DNA of 64,000 nucleotides from Candidatus Paceibacterota bacterium (GTDB lineage: Bacteria > Actinomycetota > Actinomycetes > Nanopelagicales > Nanopelagicaceae): positions 372,001 to 436,000 of the forward strand of contig DATKUL010000003.1 of NCBI GenBank assembly GCA_035530615.1, given 5' to 3'. Positions within the stretch are counted from its first letter, which is position 1; the number at the start of each line of letters is the position of its first letter. Of the stretch, positions 24,392 to 32,939 are shown one piece after another. Below the pieces are notes generated by a model, which was not told where the DNA came from, did not search any database, and worked only from the letters and a program-made list of their open reading frames with translations. The translations under genes were made by a program, and so were the position numbers.

Positions 24392-24506
24392 TGCTTCTGG
24401 CTCCTAGTCTGCTCGGTCTTCTGGCTACCTCTAGAGGGACAGGTTAGAGCACAGTAGGGGCTCCTCAAAAGCGGTCCAAAATGACCAACCAGTGAGGCGC
24501 CAGAAT

Positions 24507-25163
24507 CTACTTTCGGTAGATGGCTATAGAGACACCGATGTACTGAGAGACCCAGGCGGCGATTACAAAGATATGAAATAACTCGTGAAAGCCAAAATAT
24601 CTAGCATTTCTCCCGGGGCGTTTGAGTGCATAGAAGATCGCACCCACCGAATAGAGAAGGCCTCCAATGAGAATGGGGAGGAGAACCCAGAGTCCGCCGG
24701 CTCGATACATGGCCGGTGCATAGAAGATGGCCCCCCACCCAAGGACCAGGTAGTTGGCGACATATAACCAGCGTGGAGCACCAATCCAGAAAATTCGCAC
24801 CAGTACACCGATGATTGCGCCAATCCACATTACGGACAGAAGAATCGTACGATCGCGCCCGGTCAGCAGAGTCACTGCATACGGGGTTACCGAACCCGCA
24901 ATGAGCAAATTGATATTGGCGTGATCCCAACGCCGCCAGAATCTTTTCTTTGAGGGAGACCAAGGAACGCGATGGTAAATCGCTGAAACAGTGAAAAGGG
25001 TTATGGCCGTAAGGGAGTACAAGGCCACGGCAAACTTGAACGGTTCCTTGCTCAGGATAAATAGGACAAGTGAGGCAACAAAGACAACCGGTGCGGCCCC
25101 TAGATGAAACCAGCCTCTAAGTTTTGGAGGAGCTACTGGTGCCTCATCCTCTACAGGGTTCAT
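24507..25163 (-). CDS. Hemolysin III / PAQR family membrane protein
   Basis: A 218-residue protein with seven membrane helices and the conserved PAQR polar motifs: SAIYHR in helix 2-3, the WDHANINLLIAGS region, and HELFHIFVIAAW in the last helices. The three His-containing motifs form a zinc site in this superfamily. Named after Bacillus hemolysin III, but the physiological role in bacteria is uncertain. TACAGT lies 8 bases before the ATG and may be a -10 box. The gene is monocistronic by spacing. Confidence 0.9.
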   Translation of the reverse strand: MNPVEDEAPVAPPKLRGWFHLGAAPVVFVASLVLFILSKEPFKFAVALYSLTAITLFTVSAIYHRVPWSPSKKRFWRRWDHANINLLIAGSVTPYAVTLLTGRDRTILLSVMWIGAIIGVLVRIFWIGAPRWLYVANYLVLGWGAIFYAPAMYRAGGLWVLLPILIGGLLYSVGAIFYALKRPGRNARYFGFHELFHIFVIAAWVSQYIGVSIAIYRK

Positions 25164-25206
25164 GAAAGATAACTGTACGCCCCTAAGGTGGATGGCGAGA
25201 GACCGG

Positions 25207-26532
25207 TCACAAACGAGAAGCCTTAAATCCGGCTTCTAAATCAGCCTTAATGTCCCTGATATTTTCCAGGCCAATGCTCAGTCGGACCAAGCCCGGAGTG
25301 ACCCCTGCATCTAATTGCTCTTGAGAGCTCAACTGGGAGTGGGTCGTAGTCGCAGGATGAATGACCAGGGATCGGACGTCACCAATATTTGCAACGTGGC
25401 TAAAGAGTTTGAGGGATTCAACAAATCGCTTACCCGCTTGCACTCCACCCTTAAGCTCAAATGAAACGACCGATCCTGATCCCTTAGGAGTGTATTTCTT
25501 TGCGAGGGCATGCCATGGTGAGGATGCAAGAGAGGCATAGCTCACTGCGTCTACGTCGTCATGCATTTCTAGCCATTGTGCAATCGCGTTGGCATTTTCT
25601 AGATGGCGTTCTATTCGAAGACTGAGAGTCTCCAAGCCTTGAGCCAGCAACCATGCATTAAATGGGCTGACTGCAGCTCCAATATCTCGGAGAAGTTGTA
25701 GTCGAATCTTGAAGATGTAAGAGAGATTGGCTCCGAATGCCGAACTCACTCCGAGTGCTTGTGCGTAAACGAGACCGTGGTAACTCTCATCGGGTTCATT
25801 GAAACCTTTGAATCGATCGGGATATTTTGCATAGTCGAATTTTCCGGCATCAATGATTGCCCCGACTACGGTATTGCCATGGCCAGATAGGAACTTGGTG
25901 GCCGAGTGAACGACAACATCTGCTCCATACTCGATTGGGCGAAGAATATACGGCGTCGCAACTGTGTTATCGACGATGAGGGGTACTCCAAAGTCGTGCG
26001 CCACCTTAGCGACACCTTCAATATCTAGTATTTCGTTCTTCGGGTTCGCGATAGTTTCGCCAAAGAGTGCTTTGGTATTTGGTCGTATTGCGCTCTTCCA
26101 TGCATCAAGGTCATTTGGGTCTGTGACGAAGGTGACTTCAATACCGAATTTTGGAAGTGTGTAATGAAAGAGATTGTATGTCCCCCCGTAAAGACTTGGA
26201 CTAGAAACTATATGGTCACCAGATTCTGCGACATTAAGAATCGCAAAAGTTGTAGCAGCCGATCCAGAAGACAGAAGTAGCGCGGCAACACCACCCTCTA
26301 AAGCGGCGAGCCTCTGTTCAACAGCATCTTGCGTTGGATTGTTGATACGGGTGTATATATTTCCAAGTTCAGCCAATCCGAAAAGATTTGCAGCATGTTC
26401 TGTGTCGCGGAATTGATAGGCAGTCGTTTGATAGAGAGGTAGCGCCCTGGCACCAGTTGTTGGGTCCGGAACTTGGCCGGCGTGAATTTGTAGGGTTTCG
26501 AAGGACCATTCGTTAGTGGCTGACATTGTCAT
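25207..26532 (-). CDS. metY: O-acetylhomoserine sulfhydrylase, first copy
   Basis: A PLP enzyme of the Cys/Met metabolism family that makes homocysteine from O-acetylhomoserine and sulfide. Visible: WSFETLQIHAGQVPDPTTGARALPLYQ, YTRINNPTQDAVEQRLAALEGG, the PLP Lys in HSATKFLSGHG, and the C-terminal SLVIHPATTTHSQL. Starts at ATG 26532 or 26526; the frame extends further up to 26628 but that lead is not family-like. TAGATT is 5 bases before 26532 and there is no clear ribosome site. A paralogue lies 4 kb away at 30678. Three inverted repeats stand upstream (26647-26695). Confidence 0.93.
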   Translation of the reverse strand: MTMSATNEWSFETLQIHAGQVPDPTTGARALPLYQTTAYQFRDTEHAANLFGLAELGNIYTRINNPTQDAVEQRLAALEGGVAALLLSSGSAATTFAILNVAESGDHIVSSPSLYGGTYNLFHYTLPKFGIEVTFVTDPNDLDAWKSAIRPNTKALFGETIANPKNEILDIEGVAKVAHDFGVPLIVDNTVATPYILRPIEYGADVVVHSATKFLSGHGNTVVGAIIDAGKFDYAKYPDRFKGFNEPDESYHGLVYAQALGVSSAFGANLSYIFKIRLQLLRDIGAAVSPFNAWLLAQGLETLSLRIERHLENANAIAQWLEMHDDVDAVSYASLASSPWHALAKKYTPKGSGSVVSFELKGGVQAGKRFVESLKLFSHVANIGDVRSLVIHPATTTHSQLSSQEQLDAGVTPGLVRLSIGLENIRDIKADLEAGFKASRL

Positions 26533-26646
26533 CTCGCAATCTAAGTTGGCGCATCTTGGAGGTGCCGACCTTAGCGATGAATAGCAAAAAGTTCTCACAA
26601 GGCCTATGTATATGCGAATGCCGCGCACATGCGTCTTTCAATTAAA

Positions 26647-26695
26647 TACAACGGTTGTAGAAGCGGATGGGCTTCACGACCTCGAGATCTGGTCG
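26647..26695. promoter_or_regulatory. Three adjacent inverted repeats upstream of metY
   Basis: In order: TACAAC-G-GTTGTA (26647-26659), GAAGC-ggatgg-GCTTC (26660-26675) and CGACC-tcgagatct-GGTCG (26677-26695). They lie between the MFS transporter gene and metY, which share a strand. They could be an operator, a leader structure or a weak terminator of the transporter transcript. No known SAM riboswitch pattern is recognised. Confidence 0.4.
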
Positions 26696-26734
26696 CACCT
26701 TGCTGAATAGTTGGTGAAGTAAGAAGCGAGTGAG

Positions 26735-27979
26735 TTAGAAAATTTCCTCAGCAAGTGGCTGCTCCTTGATGTTGCTCCTAAGATTTCGTACCGACCTCAG
26801 CATGAGTGGTAGGAGCGATGCGACCAGAGTAATCAGGGCACATCCATAGAGTGTTGTTGAAATTCCGAGCCACTCTGCAAAAGGACCAGCGAAAGCGATA
26901 CCGATAGGTGCCAATGCATACGAGCCGAGCGCGTCGTAAGAAACCACGCGCGAGTACGACTCTTTGGGAATATTTGCTTGCATTGATGATCCCCAAGCAA
27001 CCCCGAATATTTCTATAGCAATTCCGGCGATAAATGCGCTTACAAGTACGACTGGCAAGGCGACACCCATTGCGAGGGTTAAATTCCATCCTGATGTAAA
27101 TGCGATTGCGATCATCCCAAGAACAAGAGGACGCGGGAAATGTATTTTCAGTGCGACCACACTTCCGATCAACATGCCCGCAGTGATTGCGGCCAAGTTG
27201 AAGGACCAGTCGCGTGGACCATGCCCACCTGAATTAAATGAGAGTGGCCCAAGCACTGAAATAGTGGCTTCAAAGCAGAGATTGATGAATGTGAATCCGA
27301 TGACTACTGACACGACCCATGAGCGGGAAATGAATTCGCGCCACCCAATCTTTAGGTCATGGAGCATGGATGATTTTTCTTTTACTTCGATGGAGGGCAA
27401 ATTGATAAACCAGACCAGGATTCCCGCCACCAGGAAAGTAAGTGAATCAACGAGAAGTGCCCATCCGGATCCAAAGAGAGTAACCACGGTTCCGCCAATG
27501 AGTGCTCCAATGATGAATCCGAAGTTGCTCACAAAGGAGATGATTGCATTTGCCTTCTGTAGAGACTCTTTGGGCATTATTTCCGGAAGCACTCCAGACA
27601 TTGCGGGCCACCAGAGAGCATTCAAGACTCCAAATAATCCACCCATCAGGCAGAGAAGCGGTACCGAGGCGAAACCGAAAATAAAGGAAATCGCGCTAAC
27701 GGATGCAATGAAACTTCCGATTATGTCTGCTCCACCGACAATTCGATTGCGTTTGAATCGATCCCCAATTACCCCACCGAACAACATAAAGAGAATCATC
27801 GGAGCAAATCGCGCTGCCATAACCAGGCTTAAGTCGGTTCCCTTAGCTCCGGGCAAACTCAAGACACCATAAGCCAGCGCGACTGGCGAGAGACCATTTC
27901 CCAGGTTGGAAATAAAGCGCGCCGCGATTAGCGGTGTGTATCCCTTGTGGCTGGCTAGGTGGCGGACATCTTTTATCAT
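26735..27979 (-). CDS. MFS transporter
   Basis: The 414-residue protein has about twelve membrane helices and the loop motif GGVIGDRFKRNRIVGGADI between helices 2 and 3, typical of MFS exporters of the EntS/MFS_3 type. Its start overlaps the stop of the upstream GNAT acetyltransferase gene by 4 bases, so the two form a transporter-acetyltransferase pair. That pairing suggests export and chemical modification of one compound class, such as an antibiotic or toxic metabolite; the substrate is not known. Confidence 0.88.
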   Translation of the reverse strand: MIKDVRHLASHKGYTPLIAARFISNLGNGLSPVALAYGVLSLPGAKGTDLSLVMAARFAPMILFMLFGGVIGDRFKRNRIVGGADIIGSFIASVSAISFIFGFASVPLLCLMGGLFGVLNALWWPAMSGVLPEIMPKESLQKANAIISFVSNFGFIIGALIGGTVVTLFGSGWALLVDSLTFLVAGILVWFINLPSIEVKEKSSMLHDLKIGWREFISRSWVVSVVIGFTFINLCFEATISVLGPLSFNSGGHGPRDWSFNLAAITAGMLIGSVVALKIHFPRPLVLGMIAIAFTSGWNLTLAMGVALPVVLVSAFIAGIAIEIFGVAWGSSMQANIPKESYSRVVSYDALGSYALAPIGIAFAGPFAEWLGISTTLYGCALITLVASLLPLMLRSVRNLRSNIKEQPLAEEIF

Positions 27980-28836
27980 TCCGGCTCAACAAACTTGAAC
28001 CTTCTATTTTCATCCAATAACTCGTACCCAATTCTTTGGTAAACACCATTACTTGTCAGATTTTTCGCGTCAGTGAAAAGCATGACACGAGCCCCTTGTT
28101 CCACCAGAGTTTGCGAAAGGGTGGCAGTAAGGACGCCTGCATAACCATGACGGCGGTGGGTTGGAGGCGTGTACACAGGACCAATCCTCCCTACCGTTCC
28201 ACTGGGTGTTTCAACCAAACGTGCATGCCCGGCCATGGAAACAAGTTCATTTTCCACTCGCCAGAATTTCAATGAACCTCGGTTGAGGCCATCTTCAATT
28301 GACTCCTCGAGGTTGGGCATTAGGAGGCCAGCCTCATTCCCAAATTCGATATACCAAGCATAGATTTTCTGGTAGTCATCCCGGGTGGCATTTTCCATTT
28401 TGCCGGGAACCGACGGAATGTTTAGTTCATTTAACGTGTACAGGAGTTCGTGCCCCGACTCCTCGACCGGGCGTTTGCTCTGACTCGTGCCCGTATTTTG
28501 ATAGGCCTTTAAGAATTCAGAGACCACCGCGGAGGAGCCGCCAATTTCCGGCAATTCAGGATCGTATAGGGAAACCTCTTGCGCCAACTCTCGCAACGCT
28601 TCTTTGGGCATCGGAGTAAAGAGCATTCCATGGGGGGTAGTTCGCATTGCCGCCCCAATGACCTCGCCAGAATCACTGGAGATAATCCACCAGAAGCATT
28701 TCTCGTACGTGCGAGATCCGTCTGCGACGGATAAAGCTACGCTTCCAATGATGTTGGTGCGGAAGGGATCCGCCGCTCTGATTGCCTGCGTCTGCCCGAG
28801 AAATTCGCGTGCGGATTGAAGAAGGCTGACTTTCAT
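27976..28836 (-). CDS. GNAT family acetyltransferase
   Basis: The 286-residue protein has a divergent N-terminal half (about 1-130) and a C-terminal GNAT domain: VSMAGHARLVETPSGTVGRIGPVYTPP, the acetyl-CoA loop HRRHGYAGVLTATLSQ and DAKNLTSNGVYQRIGYELLDENRRF. GATAAT ends 6 bases before the ATG, suggesting a leaderless transcript for this two-gene unit with the MFS transporter. The acceptor substrate cannot be read from sequence. Confidence 0.87.
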   Translation of the reverse strand: MKVSLLQSAREFLGQTQAIRAADPFRTNIIGSVALSVADGSRTYEKCFWWIISSDSGEVIGAAMRTTPHGMLFTPMPKEALRELAQEVSLYDPELPEIGGSSAVVSEFLKAYQNTGTSQSKRPVEESGHELLYTLNELNIPSVPGKMENATRDDYQKIYAWYIEFGNEAGLLMPNLEESIEDGLNRGSLKFWRVENELVSMAGHARLVETPSGTVGRIGPVYTPPTHRRHGYAGVLTATLSQTLVEQGARVMLFTDAKNLTSNGVYQRIGYELLDENRRFKFVEPE

Positions 28837-28898
28837 GTGGTAATTATCCGCGAAATATCAATCCCTGTCAGTAGTCTCGTCAAGTTTCAAACGTGTGG

Positions 28899-29294
28899 TC
28901 ATCTTCGAGGTTTGAATCGCATTTCTGCCAGGGAGAAGAATCCATATGCAATGATTGCCGCGGCAATCGCATTCCATTTTTCATCAGGGCTACGTGAGGC
29001 GAAGTTAACGAAGGCGCTGATAGTGGCGAGGATAAGGAAGATTCTGGAGAGCAAATAACTGTTTTTTGACCAGGCCCCTGCATGTTGGTATAGCGCAACA
29101 ATAAAGATCAATTCAAAAACGACAACTACTGTTTGGATTCCGTAAGCAAAGCGAAGGCCAATCGGAAGAGAGTCGTAGCCTCCTCCGGCAACTCGTGTCA
29201 TCAAGGAGGAAACATTAAGGGTCGCACCGACGACGAGATAGAGATTCCAGGCAAGCGCAATAAGTGACGCTCCGAGAATTACCTGTTTTTTCAT
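28899..29294 (-). CDS. Small four-helix membrane protein, unknown function
   Basis: A 131-residue hydrophobic protein with four predicted helices: about 5-25 (VILGASLIALAWNLYLVVGA), 47-70, 80-97 and 105-122, then a basic C-terminus (MRFKPRR). An upstream in-frame ATG at 29306 exists, but GGAG lies 6 bases before ATG 29294, which is preferred. No family is recognised. It is divergent from gdhA and follows no obvious operon. Confidence 0.7.
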   Translation of the reverse strand: MKKQVILGASLIALAWNLYLVVGATLNVSSLMTRVAGGGYDSLPIGLRFAYGIQTVVVVFELIFIVALYQHAGAWSKNSYLLSRIFLILATISAFVNFASRSPDEKWNAIAAAIIAYGFFSLAEMRFKPRR

Positions 29295-29404
29295 ATTTTT
29301 CTCCATTCGCGCAGAACTTACCTCATGAACTCCATGAAAGTGTCATTCGAGCCACTCAAACCTCGCCCCACCCTACGTGACTTCATTTTTTGTCGTTCGT
29401 GGGC

Positions 29405-29410
29405 TACCGT
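29405..29410 (+). promoter_or_regulatory. -10 box TACCGT of gdhA
   Basis: TACCGT is followed by 6 bases and ATG 29417. No ribosome site precedes that ATG, which fits a leaderless start. Confidence 0.45.
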
Positions 29411-29416
29411 GAAGTT

Positions 29417-30658
29417 ATGACAATGGAGTCACCAATGGCAACCGCCCTTGCCCAATTACGACGGGCAGTAGATCAACTTAAACTCTCTGAAAATGATTGG
29501 AACACCCTTTCAACACCGAGGCGTGTCCTAGAAGTAGCAGTCCCACTTCGACGCGATGACGGCCGCGTGGAGATGTATAAGGGATACCGAGTCCAATACT
29601 CAACAACAAGAGGTCCTTCTAAGGGTGGAGTCCGCTTCCACCAAGATATTGATCTGGAAGAAACCATTGCACTGGCCATGCTGATGACATGGAAATGCGC
29701 GCTCACCAATCTCCCGTACGGGGGAGCGAAGGGTGGGGTGGCCGTTGATGTACACAATCTTTCATTGGCTGAGAATGAACGACTCACCCGGCGATATACC
29801 TCTGAAATTCTTCCGATCATCGGACCAGAGCGGGATATTCCTGCGCCAGATGTCGGAACCGATGAACGGAACATGGCCTGGATGATGGATACGTATTCCG
29901 TGAATGCAGGATTCTCGGTCCCTGGTGTTGTGACAGGAAAGCCCATTGTTCTGGGTGGATCCCTAGGACGTGCGTCTGCGACCGGTGACGGAGTTGCGAT
30001 CTCGACTCGTGAAGCATTGAGAGTTCGCGGGATTGATCCTCAGAAGGCAACAGTTGCAATCCAAGGTTTTGGCAAAGTTGGATATTGGACAGCGATTGCT
30101 TTGGAGAAAATGGGCTTAAGAGTCCTTGCTGTAAGTGATGTGAATGGCGGCGTAACGGGTTTCTCATCGGTTGCAGATGTATTTGAATATTCGAAGGAAC
30201 ACGGAACTTTGGTGGGAATGCCTGGAACTGATTTCATTACAAATGAAGAGCTGCTGGGCTTGGATGTTGATGTTCTCATCCCCGCCGCACTAGCCGATTC
30301 AATTACAGAAGCTACCGCGCCAAGGATCAGAGCTCGAGTGGTTGTGGAAGGAGCGAATGCTCCAACTACGCCTGAAGGTGATGCGATTATGAATTCAAAT
30401 GGGATTCTCGTCGTGCCGGACATTCTCGCCAACTCAGGCGGTGTCATTGTCTCTTACTTTGAGTGGGTTCAAGATAATCAGAATTACTTCTGGAGCGCCG
30501 ATGATGTGCACCAGAATCTCAACAAAATTCTGATGCGAGCGATTGTTGAAGTTGAGGCAATGGCATCTACACAGAATGTGACGTGGCGAGAAGCGGCACA
30601 CATGTTGGGAGTCAGCCGGGTGGCCGAAGCCCATGCACTTCGAGGTCTTTATCCATGA
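29417..30658 (+). CDS. gdhA: Glutamate dehydrogenase
   Basis: It interconverts glutamate and 2-oxoglutarate plus ammonia. Visible: YRVQYSTTRGPSKGGVRFHQD, the catalytic Lys in LPYGGAKGGV, the DVGTDERNMAWMMDTYS region, and the Rossmann motif VAIQGFGKVGYWTA. The 413-residue length fits hexameric NAD-type enzymes of this group. ATG 29417 with a -10 box 6 bases ahead is chosen. ATG 29435 is the main alternative because GGAG lies 6 bases before it; both leave the core intact. metY copy 2 starts 20 bases after the stop. Confidence 0.94.
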   Translation: MTMESPMATALAQLRRAVDQLKLSENDWNTLSTPRRVLEVAVPLRRDDGRVEMYKGYRVQYSTTRGPSKGGVRFHQDIDLEETIALAMLMTWKCALTNLPYGGAKGGVAVDVHNLSLAENERLTRRYTSEILPIIGPERDIPAPDVGTDERNMAWMMDTYSVNAGFSVPGVVTGKPIVLGGSLGRASATGDGVAISTREALRVRGIDPQKATVAIQGFGKVGYWTAIALEKMGLRVLAVSDVNGGVTGFSSVADVFEYSKEHGTLVGMPGTDFITNEELLGLDVDVLIPAALADSITEATAPRIRARVVVEGANAPTTPEGDAIMNSNGILVVPDILANSGGVIVSYFEWVQDNQNYFWSADDVHQNLNKILMRAIVEVEAMASTQNVTWREAAHMLGVSRVAEAHALRGLYP

Positions 30659-30677
30659 TGGGAAAGCGGTCGAGAGC

Positions 30678-31991
30678 ATGAAGAAAGAATGGTCTTTCGA
30701 GACACTTCAGATTCACGCGGGTCAAGTACCCGATCCAGTAACAGGATCCAGGGCCCTCCCTATTTATCAAACGACAGCGTATCAATTTCGTGATACGCAA
30801 CATGCGGCTGATGTATTTGGCATCGCAGAAGCGGGATACGTCTATACCCGCATAAACAATCCCACCCAGGATGTAGTCGAACAGCGTATTGCCGCACTCG
30901 AAGGCGGAGTCGGTGCACTTCTTCTGGCATCTGGAATGGCAGCGACCGCCATTGCGATTATGAACGTCGCACAAGCCGGGGACCATATTGTCGCCAGCCC
31001 ACATGTCTATGGTGGTACATACAACTTATTCAATTTCACTCTTCCAAAGTACGGAATTGATGTCACTTTCGTCGACGATGCGCAAGACATGGATGCTTGG
31101 CGTAGGGCGGTTCGGCCAAATACGAAGGCATTTTTTGGTGAAGGCATCTCCAATCCTCAAGCCATCATGATTGACATCGAGGCGATCGCCAAAGTTGCCC
31201 ATGATGCAGGCGTTCCGTTGATGATAGATAACACGATCGCCACGCCATATATGACGAAGCCAATTGAGTACGGAGCGGATGTTGTCACCCACGCGGCAAC
31301 AAAATTCCTGTCGGGTCACGGCACGGCAATGGTCGGTGCCATTGTCGATTCGGGGAATTTTGACTACGGCAAATACCCGGAGAGATTTCCCGGCTTTAAT
31401 AATCCAGATGAGAGTTACAACGGTCTGGTTTATGCGAAGACGCTTGGTGTTGGCTCTGCCTTCGGTGCAAACCTGGCATTTATTTACAAAGCACGTCTCC
31501 AATTACTAAGGGATATTGGGGCATCTGTCTCGCCGTTCAATGCTTGGTTATTGGCGCAGGGTTTGGAGACTCTCAGTTTTCGGATGGACCGCCATGTCGA
31601 GAATTCACAGGCGGTGGCAGAGTGGCTTGAGAGGCACCCCCAGGTTGAGCGTGTGAGTTATCCAGGGCTGAAGTCATCACCATTGCATCACCTTGCTAAG
31701 AAATATACGCCTAAAGGCCCAGGTGCTGTGATGTCATTTGAACTCAAAGGCGGCCTCGACGCAGGACGCAAGTTCGTCGAAGGACTCGAGATGTTTAGTC
31801 ACGTGGCAAATATTGGTGATGTCCGTTCGCTGGTGATTCATCCAGCATCGACCACTCATTCGCAATTGAGCCCTGACGAGCAACTGCGCGCCGGGATTAC
31901 CCCCGGGATGGTGCGCTTGAGCATTGGTCTTGAAAACATCGTCGACATCAAAGCCGATCTCGAATTGGGATTCGCCGCCGTTCTTATTTAA
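30678..31991 (+). CDS. metY: O-acetylhomoserine sulfhydrylase, second copy
   Basis: This 437-residue PLP enzyme is a clear paralogue of the one at 25207: the same WSFETLQIHAGQVPDP start, YTRINNPTQD, PLP Lys in HAATKFLSGHG and SLVIHPASTTHSQL end. By eye the two share roughly two thirds of residues. The frame opens inside gdhA, but ATG 30678 gives the family start MKKEWSFE with a weak GAGAG ahead. Co-transcription with gdhA is likely from the 19-base gap. One copy might act mainly on O-acetylhomoserine and the other on O-acetylserine or another acceptor; sequence does not say which. Confidence 0.92.
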   Translation: MKKEWSFETLQIHAGQVPDPVTGSRALPIYQTTAYQFRDTQHAADVFGIAEAGYVYTRINNPTQDVVEQRIAALEGGVGALLLASGMAATAIAIMNVAQAGDHIVASPHVYGGTYNLFNFTLPKYGIDVTFVDDAQDMDAWRRAVRPNTKAFFGEGISNPQAIMIDIEAIAKVAHDAGVPLMIDNTIATPYMTKPIEYGADVVTHAATKFLSGHGTAMVGAIVDSGNFDYGKYPERFPGFNNPDESYNGLVYAKTLGVGSAFGANLAFIYKARLQLLRDIGASVSPFNAWLLAQGLETLSFRMDRHVENSQAVAEWLERHPQVERVSYPGLKSSPLHHLAKKYTPKGPGAVMSFELKGGLDAGRKFVEGLEMFSHVANIGDVRSLVIHPASTTHSQLSPDEQLRAGITPGMVRLSIGLENIVDIKADLELGFAAVLI

Positions 31992-32003
31992 GCGAACGAA
32001 GTC

Positions 32004-32312
32004 CTAGGAGCGAGGAAGTTCCCATAATGGAGTCCAATGTTCGACGGTGGGTGGGCTTACAAAGAATGGTCCAATGATTGCGCGCCACTCAGCAAAGAGT
32101 GAGGATTCTCTGAATCCGATTGTGTGGTCTTCAAGCGTTTCCCAATGAAGAGTGAAAATGTAAACATTGGAACGTTCTATTCCGCGATGTATTTGAAAGT
32201 CTATAAAGCCCTTGGCTCTCGGAAGCACTGTGCTGGCCGCAACCTTGATTGCCGCTTCAAATTCTGGTTCGCGACCCTCAAGAACTTCAACTAAACCAAT
32301 TTCCCGAATCAT
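32004..32312 (-). CDS. ABM-domain (antibiotic biosynthesis monooxygenase-like) protein
   Basis: A 102-residue dimeric alpha-beta barrel type protein: IGLVEVLEGREPEFEAAI, GFIDFQIHRGIERSNVYIFTLHWETLEDHTIGFRESSLFAEW. This domain occurs in small monooxygenases and stress proteins; the family is broad and function here is open. AGGGG lies 7 bases before the ATG. It is convergent with metY copy 2. Confidence 0.85.
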   Translation of the reverse strand: MIREIGLVEVLEGREPEFEAAIKVAASTVLPRAKGFIDFQIHRGIERSNVYIFTLHWETLEDHTIGFRESSLFAEWRAIIGPFFVSPPTVEHWTPLWELPRS

Positions 32313-32338
32313 CTCAAACCCCTTTAGTTATTTATGTG

Positions 32339-32815
32339 TCATAAGGATAGATATAAAAGCCCGACAATAACGACAAGAATGCCAATCCAGCCACGGCCAT
32401 TAATAGTTTCTTCGAGTACAACAGCAGCCAAGATGGTCGCGGTAGCAGGCTCTGCCAAGATCAGAGTTGAGGCAGTGCTCGCCCGCACCTTCTCTAACCC
32501 ATATGCATAAGCTATGTAGGCAAAGGCGGTTGGCACGAGTCCCAACCAGAGAATCATGGCAGAGCCTTTTGCGCTAACGATCCAATTAAGATCTCCCACA
32601 AATAACAACGGAAATGAGAGAACGGCCGCAAGGGCGAATATGCGAAACATCGCCTCGGTTATTTTCACACCGCTGGCAAGTGCGCGTTTACTCACCACCG
32701 CAAGTGGTGAGACGCCCTTCGGACCCAATGCTTGGGCAGTTCCGGTCGTGCCGAAGCAAACACCAGCGAGAACTAGAGCGGCGTTGCGCGCTCGTAGATT
32801 GGAAACGGCTGAAGT
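32339..32815 (-). pseudogene. DMT (EamA) transporter with internal deletion, no usable start
   Basis: The frame is open from 32815 to the stop at 32339. Its N-terminal part (ALVLAGVCFGTTGTAQALGP, then KGVSPLAV) is the first helix region of an EamA transporter. It continues directly into VSKRALASGVKITEAMFRIF and LILAEPATATILAAVVLEE, which belong to the second EamA repeat. About 130 residues that should lie between are missing, in frame. There is no ATG, GTG or TTG before the first helix; the first usable codon (TTG 32728) lies after it. Normal family members have about ten helices and 280-300 residues; this has about five. It is most likely a remnant, though a short half-transporter cannot be ruled out. 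Confidence 0.7.
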
Positions 32816-32939
32816 CTATGGGCGCTGCTTGTAGAGACTTCCTAGGTGAGTGGTTTGAGAGTGAGACGCGCGAGCAAGTGATAGGGTCTTTTGAAAATTA
32901 CCCGATACGTGTAATTGGTGCGACTAATGGGGACTACGA

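Noticed and set aside
26533-26734. SAM riboswitch before metY
   Set aside because: The conserved SAM-I, SAM-II or SAM-IV core motifs are not recognisable; only simple inverted repeats are seen.
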